A stretch of DNA of 64,000 nt from Episyrphus balteatus (taxonomy: Eukaryota; Arthropoda; Insecta; Diptera; Syrphidae). The stretch covers positions 43,640,402-43,704,401 of the forward strand of contig NC_079134.1 in NCBI RefSeq assembly GCF_945859705.1, given 5' to 3'. Both the position numbers and the translations under genes were made by a program. Shown here one piece after another: positions 11,101 to 21,100 of this stretch. The notes under the pieces were generated by a model. The model was not told the DNA's origin. It saw only the letters and a list, made by a program, of their open reading frames with translations, and did no database searches. Each line of letters opens with the position of its first letter. The stretch's first letter is position 1.

Positions 11101-14100
11101 GGTTTACCACCCAAAACCCACTTGTTTATTTCGTGTTGTTGTCATTTTTTTGTATTCGTGAATAAATGTAAAAAACACACACAATGTAACCACAGTGTTT
11201 TCACGCATACTTAGCCAAAAGTGTACGATTTTTCACGCATACTTAGCCAAAAGCGTACGACAAAGCTTGTAAGCAAACTAGTATGACGTCAGAATTTTCC
11301 CATCTCCTTCTGGGTATCTCTGGCCATGATGTTTTCCATAAAAAATATTAAGATGTGCAACATCATGGGCTATAAAATAAATTTAAAATGTATTTCAAAA
11401 ACTACATTTTAGAGGAGTTAAGTATAAAAAACTGTTATTTTTGATTTTTGTCCAAATTAAAAAAAAAATTTCAATTACACCTCTGAGAAATAAAAACTGC
11501 ATTGAATTATGTAAAAAAAAACACATAATCTACAAATTAGGGTGACCGCAAGAAATCGATTTTCGAAATTTGGTCGGGGGAACCCTATCTATTGTAGTTA
11601 AAATTATACGAGAAGCATTTCGATTAGACACCTTACATCAATCTATAACATAGAAAGTTTCATTGTTAACAGAGTTTGCACCTCAGCTCTTTTTTGAGGT
11701 CAGTACTGAAAATTTAAATTGAACACAATATAGTTTAGCATCTGATAGTTTAGCATAAATAGATAAAAAATTCTAAACACAAATACACAATCTTTCCCAT
11801 ACAAATCGTATGGGAAATAGAAATTTGCGATGCGGCGGTACTAAATGTTAACATTAATGGCTGAAACTTTCACAGTATTTTTTTTTCGTCATTTCCAACA
11901 ATATTTTCAACAATGCTTTGAACAAAAAAAAAATTTTTTTGAATCAGTCTACTATATATTGCCATATTTTGATTACTTCTGAAGTTCAAGCAGACTTAAG
12001 TGAGAAATCGGGAATCAGTATTTATTTGTCATGTTACACTGATAACGATTGCATATACCATAAACATTATAAATGTTTAGCAGGCTTAAGGTACTCGTAC
12101 CTTTTTAATTTTAGATAATTTTTTGGTGATAATAATTGGTTTCTAAATTTTTCTGTTATTAAAAAAAAATTAAAAAACATAGGCACTTACGTCATAGCAA
12201 TCTTCTCTTTGTTCATTGGCATAACTTAAATCATCAGCCTCAATTTTACGGACGCAATTGGACTCGTTTGGGTCTTTGCAAAAACATGAATATCCACCCA
12301 AAACATTAACACAGTAACCATCATCCCTACACGGACTTAATTCGTTTTGGCACTCGTCAATATCGACGCACTCGACACCATCTTCCGTCACAATCTCCTC
12401 CAATCCAGCCGCACAAACGCATTTATAAGAATCTTCCTCTGGAACACAGCTACTAAATTTCCAGCAGTTTGCTAAGCTACAAGGGTTCAATGTATCGTCA
12501 TCACCAATTTTTGTAATCATCTTAGTACTACGTAGAGAATATTGATCTGGATTGTAGTTCAAAGAAGTTCTAGAAACTTTTTCGAGATACGTTATTTCCG
12601 TGACATTTATTTCGTTACTGTAACATGAGTTGCATGATTCATAGGAAATGTTTTGACTTAACTGAAATTTAATAGTTATGTTCTTCGAAGGAATCTCAAC
12701 ATAATGTTTTACTGTTGATGAAATTGTATTCGGGGATGCAAATTTTAATTCTTTTTTGTTACCCGGAATTTGGATTGTTTCGTTATATCCGATCTGCGGT
12801 ACGGATCCTTTTATATCGATTTTAACTGTCTGCGTACGATTATTAATATCAAATGTTTGATTGATGTTTAGGATCTCGCCAGACTCGAAAATCAATTCAG
12901 AGCTATGAACGAACTTACCACCGGTCCACTGGTAGCCATTCATAAATTTGGGGGAAAGTGGTTTTGCAAACAGCCAGCCAAAAGAACTGAAAACTGGCTG
13001 AGCCAACTTTAACTGGCCTTCCAATATGTCACTGATTGGTTTGATGATAGTTTCACTAACACCTTTTTCCATACTAATGATTGATACAACTTTCGCATCC
13101 CTATCAATAGTACGATTATTAATTTGGCCACTTAGCGATCCAGAAATTCTGATGATCCTTGTATTTTTTATGCATGAAAGCCCGTTTCCGTAGAATCCTT
13201 CAAAGCACTTGCAATAAAATCCTTTAGTTTTATCGATGCAGGCAGCTGAGGAATGACATGTTACACGACCAGCTCCGGCACAAGACATTGGAGAAACATT
13301 TTCATTGATAATTGCATTATTATCTTCATCGGAAATATTTAAATCAAAATCTAGCAGACCAACACGATATAAGAAGACTCCATTGATTCCAATATTCGAC
13401 ATCTTACTCAAATTCGCAACCTTTGAATTAAAAATAAATTGTTACTTTATAACATTGACAAATGAAAAATTCTAACGTTTTCAGTTCCAGATCCATTTAT
13501 CATGAAGTATCTTCCATCATCCGAAACAAAACCCGCTTGAGCTAGAACATCTCGAACGCCAAACTCCACAGAATCACTATTAAACCAATTGATACCCTCA
13601 TCTGGGTAAATAAATTGGACATAGGTTTCATCCGAGCTGCAAATTATGACAGCCTAAATTGAATACAGTGTTCATGTTTGTTAATACATACGTCAATAAT
13701 GTTAAAGTAGGTTTACCTGGAAAGTATTGAACCTTTCTCTTTGATCAATATTGTATCCAACATTCTTCCAAGTAGCCACGTATAAGATTGTGGCTTCAAA
13801 GTTTTTGGAATATTTTCTTCGAACAAGACTATTAGCCTTTTGTAGTTTCTCATTATCTTGTGATTTAAAGAGACTGATTGAATTATTACGCACCCTTATA
13901 TCCACATTTGCAAAAAATGGCGCAATTGATGGATTTTTCCCTGGATATTCTTCACTAAAGAATTTTGGGAATTCTTTATCAAACGTTAAAATTCCATTTT
14001 TGTTGATCTGAAAACAAATTTAAAATTAAACTTTCAAAGTATATAAAGGAGAACGCCCCAGCACCGTTTAATATGAGACCTACATGACTTAATAGTTGAA

Positions 14101-17100
14101 AGGGCATCAATCGAAGGTAACAATCTTTAACGGAAGGATAGGTTTTGGGAAAAAAAAATATTTTTTGCCGAAAGAACATACATAAAAAGAACATTAAAAT
14201 CATTCTTCAAATGAAAAACAACCGTTTAAATAAAATTGAGCTCCAAAAATGTATGCAGTTTGATTTGTTTTTATTAAGATGAAATTTTAGAAAAAGGATT
14301 TTCAAAGTCGTTAGATCCGTTTTTTTTTTTAAACTACAAAATTCTTTATAAATAATTTTTCGATTTACAATTTTTTAAATAAAATTGATACACACCGTTT
14401 TGTTGCAATTACTAATCGGTAACTTAAATCAAACTTTCAAAAAAAATTCAATGTCACGTTTTCGAAAATTGATATTTCAAAAAAAAATTAAATATTTTTT
14501 CTTATGTATATTTTACCCTTTATTTATTTATTTTTTCAACTACAGACTAAGTGTCTAAGTTGTTAAAATAGTAACAATAGTTATTGTACAAAATTTAAGA
14601 AATCATAATTAACAATTCAAAATATTTTTTGATATATTAAAATCTATGTTTTGATAGTATTGATTAAAGTTCATGCACATAATATTAACAGGCTCATTAA
14701 TTCCATAGTTAACTCTGGATGAAGCCGTATACAATAAATTGCACGACTGGGATCGCACGTACTTGCTCTTATGGTAAAAGTTACTCTAATGTTAAAGTTT
14801 TTCATTGAACGAAATAAGGGAAAATTTAAAATTTGATATTTTCACGGAATTTCGTTAGTGGTACAAAAAAAAAAAATAATATCCGTTTTTATAAATAATT
14901 AAATACCGTTTTAAATGATCTTTTACAAAAAAACAAAGTATGCCATTTTATTTCTAGTATAAAAAGGAATTTTTAGAAAAATTTTTTCGAAAATCGTTAG
15001 AGCCGTTTTTTAAAAAAATAATTTTTTATATATAAAAATTTTCTAGCATTTTTCAAAAAAAAAATTGATATGCAATTTTGAATAAATAATTAATTTACAC
15101 ATAAAAACAAAATTTCAAATTTTTTCACCAACTCGTTTCCAAAAAATTGATTTTTCAAAAAAAAATTTTGAAATATTTTTTAAAAATCCAAAAATGTGTT
15201 TTTTGAAAAATTTTAATTTTTTTAAAATAATGATTGTTCAAACGTTTCTGTATTAAAAATTTGGTCGAAATCTGTTTTGTCGTTTATGAGAAATTCATAA
15301 ATCAAAAAAACCGTTCTATGGCAGGTACCGTTAATAACGGTACAAAAAATATTTTTTTTACTGTAAAAGGAGGCTCTTATCTGTAACAGTAAGCAGAAAA
15401 ATTTTACTCAAAATCGTTAGAGCCGTTTTTGAAATAAATCAACTTTTCTGTTTCCGTTGTATGACAGGTACCGTTAGTTTTGGTCCTAAAAAAAACTTCA
15501 ATTTCTCCTCTAGGGAATCACTCAAAACTGTTAACTACCGAGTTTGAAGAAAATCGCTTCAGTAGCCTAGGCTGTAGCTCGAGGTTCTTACAGACAGACA
15601 GACAGACAGACAGACAGAATTGCCGGACCCACTTTTTTGGCATTCTCCATCATCGTAATGTCATGTAAAATTGTTATCTCGAGTTCGAATTTTTTTACGA
15701 ATCCTAAACTTGCCCTATAGTACCTATATCGCAAGTAAAAATGAAGGGTTGCGAGTAAGTCTTGGGCGAGTGTTGGTGTTCAGCATGCTGAGGATAGAAG
15801 GTGAATTGATTGATCCGGATATAAATTGGTAGATAAAAAGAACATTGGTGACTTCTCTCCGTTTCTTAAGTGTCGATAGTCCAAGAAGCTTTAAGCGATT
15901 TTCATAAGTCGGAAGATTTAGCTTCGGGTCCCAAGGGAGATGTCGAAGAGCAAAAAGTAAAAAGCGTTTTTGAACACTTTCAAATTTTATTTATGGCTAC
16001 GTCGTAGCTAGGACACCATACACAGTAGACTGGGCCAAAAAAATAAAATTTTTTTTTTTTGAAAGTTACTTCGAAAATCTTGTTCAGGATGATGAAAAAA
16101 AAAATTTGGTGAAAATTTGAGCCGTTAAAAATAATTTTAAGAAGTCTATCATCGGTGTTTTTTATTTTTATACATGATATGATGTGTTACAACAGAACTG
16201 CTAGACGATCAAAGTAAAAAAAAATTCTGTTCATTTTTTCTTATATAAAATTAAATTTCCTACAAAAGCTTCTTGGACTATCGAAGTGTTTTTTCAATTT
16301 GACTGTTTCACTTTGGAATTTTGTGATGAGCAAATAAGTGAATAGAATAATAAAACCACGACAGATTTTTATAGGAAATTTAATTCTCTACAAAAAAGGT
16401 CTCTTAGTAATTTTCCCTAAATTGAGTTCTGAAGAAGTTATTCACGATTTAAATCGAGAAAAAAAATTAAAAAATCAATTTTTAAATCGTGAATAACTTC
16501 TTCAGAACTCAATTTAGGGAAAATTACTAAGAGACCTTTTTTGTAGAGAATTAAATTTCCTATTTGAATCTGTCGTGGTTTTATTATTCTATTCACTTAT
16601 TTGCTCATCACAAAATTCCAAAGTGAAACAGTCAAATTGAAAAAACACTTCGATAGTCCAAGAAGCTTTTGTAGGAAATTTAATTTTATATAAGAAAAAA
16701 TGAACAGAATTTTTTTTTACTTTGATCGTCTAGCAGTTCTGTTGTAACACATTATATCATGTATAAAAATAAAAAACACCGATGATAGACTTCTTAAAAT
16801 TATTTTTAACGGCTCAAATTTTCACCAAATTTTTTTTCATCATCCTCAACAAGATTTTCGAAGTAACTTTCAAAAAAAAAATATTTTATTTTTTTGGCCC
16901 AGTCTAATACACAGCTTCAATATTCAACGATGGGACGGACGAGAGCACAATAGAGAACATTTAGAATATGAGGATCATTGAATTCTTTTGAGAACTTGCC
17001 TTGCTTGTGATGATGTCAATATGAGGGTTGAACGACAGCTTTGTATCAAATAAGACTCCTAAGTCATTGAAATGTTCAACTTTTTCGATCATGTATTCTT

Positions 17101-18087
17101 CAACAGAGTAGTAAGATAAATAGGGGTTCCTGCTCCTGGAATAAGACATTACTTTGCACTTTTTTTTTGTTAAGTTCCATTCCATTTGTATTGCACCATT
17201 CAAATATTCAGTCAATATCGTGTTGTAGAAACAAATAGCCATTTGGGTTCGTATAACCGTAAAAAATTTTGAAGTCGTCAGCAAATTTGAGGATTTTACA
17301 ATACGAAATATCCTTAGAAATATCATTGAGAAAAAGGATAAATAAAAGTGGCCCAATATGGCTACCTTGTGGAACTACGTATAAGACATCAATTTGCTTA
17401 GATATACTTTTCTTAAAGATGACAAACTGTGTTAGTGCTTTTATCCAGTCAAGAAACCATTCAGGAAAACCGCCAATTTAATAAATAGTATGGAGTGGCA
17501 TACTCTATCAAAAGCTTTGCTAAGATCAGCGTAGAAAACATCAGTTTGGAGGCCATTTTGCAGATTGATGTTAACATTGTTAGCAAACTCCAATAGGTTT
17601 GTTGAAGTTGACTTCTGCAAGCAGAACCCATGCTATGTCATTGGGACGATTTTCAAAATCAGAGGTGAGCTGATCAAGCTGAATGCCATGCCGCACCGAA
17701 ACGATGGCCCAGGTCTTTGCAACTTGTGTAACCTACAAGCACGGGAAGATGTGTATCATTTCATCGGCATCTGTCCAATTTTAAAGGAAATAAGGCGAGT
17801 CTACTTCGGAAAAAATGTTTTAGAGAGGGAAGAGGTGCGTGAATTTCTGAATGGTGATGATTGGAAGCTACTTTTTGATTATTACACGGAAGCCAGCACT
17901 TACAGATCCAAAATAATTAATGAAGTCTTTTAAAATAGTAAAAATCAATTTAAAATCAATCCTGGCAAGCTAAAAAGTATCTCTAAATTTTGTTTTAACT
18001 AAACTAAAAGTCCTATTAATCTACTATGATGCATACAAATTATATATAAATTTTGTTTTAACTAAACTAAAAGTCCTATTAACACTT

Positions 18088-18131
<44 letters not shown>

Positions 18132-21100
18132 GTAAAAGATTCAAGCAATTTTGCCACTCGGGCAGACGACAGATATGTCATGCCTTTAAATATTCAAGTT
18201 TTTTTCTCAATGACTTTATGTAAAAAATTATTATATTGAATAAATATCTATCTATCTATCTATCTATCTATCCATGCTACTCAGGAGAAATTAATCCTTG
18301 GCAGTAAAATTGAATATGTTTGCAGACTATTTTCTCATATAATTTTGGTAAGCATGAGAGTTTCGCAATTCCTCGATAGTTTTCAACGTTATTCTTATTT
18401 CCACTCTTATGAAGAGGGAAGATAAATGAGGATTTCCACAGCTCAGGGAAAACACCAGTTGACAGTGAACAATTATATATATACGTAATTACAGAACATA
18501 TATAGGACTTGCTTGCTTTGACAAATATGGACGGAATATTATCGGGACCGGACAAACAGTTACTTTTTAATTCGTCAATATATTGCACTACTTTCGCTTC
18601 AGTCAATCTTATAAAAGGTATATCACAGGTTGGAAAACTTAAATGTATATAATCACAGTAATTAGGATTGCTCGAGGTATATGTCTGTTGGAAGAAATCT
18701 GCAAATATGTTACTAATTTCTTTATCACAGCTAGAAATGTTATCTTTATATTGCACGGTTGACGGATATGTTGAACTTTTTCGTTTGGAGTTAACATATT
18801 TTCAAAATGATTTCGGATTACCTGATAAATTGCACTTAATTTTATAAATGTAGGCTTTGCAAGATGTTTTTAAACTTGTGTTTTTAGCTTGCGATAGTGT
18901 AAGTAACGTATTTAAAACTAGATGCAACTCGTTCTTTTCCATTTTTTGGGACATGCGTTTTTAAAGTTTCGTAAGCGTCTAAGATCCTTATTTAACCAAT
19001 TTACTGATGGAGGATTTGTTTTTTTTTTCTTATAACAGGAACACAAAAATATGAATACAATTACTTAAAACAGCATAAAAGTTTTCAACACATGCATAGA
19101 CATCATTTATACTTAAGACACTTGCCCATTCAAAATCGAATAAAAAATTGTTCTAACTTTACTAAATCGATTTTACTAAAATTAAAGTCATGGTCTTAGT
19201 TAGGTTCAGCAATAATGTTTGAAGAAATTTGATGATAAATTTGTATATTGAACCTTGGATGGGTTATTATCAAAAACTGGGAATCTACCAACGTTTTCTT
19301 TTCTAGGGTTGTTCTTGAATTCATGAGCAATTGTAAATTTTGGCCAGGAATCAGGAAACAACATAAGATTAATAGTAGGATCAGAAGCAAATAATTTAAA
19401 CGATGAAATACGACGTTCATACGAAAACTGCATTTTTGATAGACTTCTCAACAACAACTAACACCCTCATCCATTTCGGAAGCTATTGGGCCGACGCACA
19501 GTGGGGCAAAAGTAATGGTTTTGTGCGATAAATTATTTTGAAGAGTCTAAAGTGACTTTTTGTGTTTAATAGTTATGTAAAATAGTAAAAATGAGCTCAA
19601 ATTTAATTTTTACTAAGAAAAGACAAAGTTGCTTAAACATAAACTTGCGTGTTTACACAGGAAAAAAGCACGAGTACGATAACTTAGGGGAAAAGAATTG
19701 ATAACAGTATTTTGTAGAAGAGTTCAATACAATTATATTTTACTATGGGAGGGGGAGGGGTCTATCTCCCCCCGTTTAGGAGGGAGGGGCAATTTTCTAA
19801 AATATGACGAAAAATTAAAAAAAAAAATTATTTAAAAAACAACGGCAACACTTACAGGTATAAATGATACCTTTTTCAAAAGCAGAAACTGTACACTTAC
19901 TTTGAGTTTTAAAATTTTTTAAATCAAGTTATTTCAATCAATTGTTTTTGAAATTATCGATTTCAAAGTCAAAATTTGTGAAAAAAAATTTGAAAAAACA
20001 AATTGAATACTATTTTAATCAAGACTGTGACTTTAAATATGAAATTAATCGATGAAATAAACTGCCTCAACTAATTTTGGGACCCTCTTTGTCCCGCATG
20101 CTATCCCTCTGCAACCCCCCTGCTTGAGCACAATAAAAGATTTAGGGTGGGGGCAAGGTTGGTTATGTACAAAAATTTCTTTTGGATTCGAAAAACTTAA
20201 ATTTTAAAGAAAATTTGCGTACAGCCAAAATCGCACCCACCCGTAATACTATAATAGTGAGCCTAAGTAGGGGCGTTGCTACGGGACATACTGCTTGCAA
20301 ACATTATGTTTATGTAAAAAGGTAGTTTTTTAATTTTCAATTTTCTCAAAAACTAGGAGTCATAGAAGCATATGGTTTTCAGAATTTGATAAGAAATTAA
20401 TTGAGGCAGATTATTTCATTGATTAATTTCATATTTAAATTCAGTCTTGGTAAAAATAGTATTGAATGTGTTTTTTTTTTTTAATTTTTTTTCTCAAATT
20501 TTGACTTTATAGTTGATTATTTAGAGAACAATTAATTTAAATAATTTGATTTAAAAATTGGAATTAAGTGTATAATTCTGGCTTTTGAAAAAGGTATCGT
20601 TCATAACTGTAGGTGTTGCCGTTGTTTTTTAATAATTTTTTTTAATTTTTCGTCATATTTTAGAAAATTGCCCCTCTCGCCTAAGTAAAAAATGATTGTA
20701 TTGAACTCTTCTACAAAATACCGTTATCAATTCTTGTCGCCTAAATTATCGTATTTTCCCCATCGCGAACACTATTTTTCTAAAATGAAAAAAAAAAGAA
20801 TAGGCGGCAGAAGTTAAGCACTTCTGCTTTCACATTCTTACTAAAGAAGTATGTCTTAGTCTTCGCCAATTATTAGGTTTGCTAAACTTTTTCCGCCACG
20901 GAAGATATTGTACAAAAACTAAAACAACGTCTAAAAAAACCCTCGCTCTTCATATCCCTTAACAAGAATTCTTTTTTTCATTTTTAAAATAAAAAAAGAA
21001 ATCTTCACATCTGTACCTTCCATGAACATATTTTAAATGGCACAATAAATAACAAAGTTATTAAAAAAACAAAAGGAACTCATTTATGTACTTTTTCCCA

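Larger units (their letters stand above)
10785..11540. mobile_element. Fold-back element carrying two smaller MITEs
   Basis: Left arm sequence (TTCAATGCAGTTTTTATTTC, about 10813) recurs inverted at about 11490 (GAAATAAAAACTGCATTGAA), and further arm blocks (TAACTCCTATAAAATGTATT and its inverse) match inward. Inside are a tiny element at 10925-11022 and a hAT-like MITE at 11076-11322. In copy B the intron runs straight from GTTATAATTGTAAT into TACCATATTTTGATTACTTC (about 54645-54680), so this whole stretch (about 10112-11953) was added to copy A or lost from B. Confidence 0.7.

Noticed and set aside
12170..12190. Extension of exon 4 of nidogen A past CYD
   Set aside because: The frame stays open a few codons but crosses a consensus GTAAGT donor; phase to exon 5 fits only the spliced form, and copy B agrees.
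15591..15618. CRISPR-like or coding tandem repeat
   Set aside because: Simple CAGA microsatellite in a non-coding insertion.
17269..17481. Plus-strand frame MKSSANLRILQYEISLE
   Set aside because: Antisense shadow of the minus-strand LINE RT.
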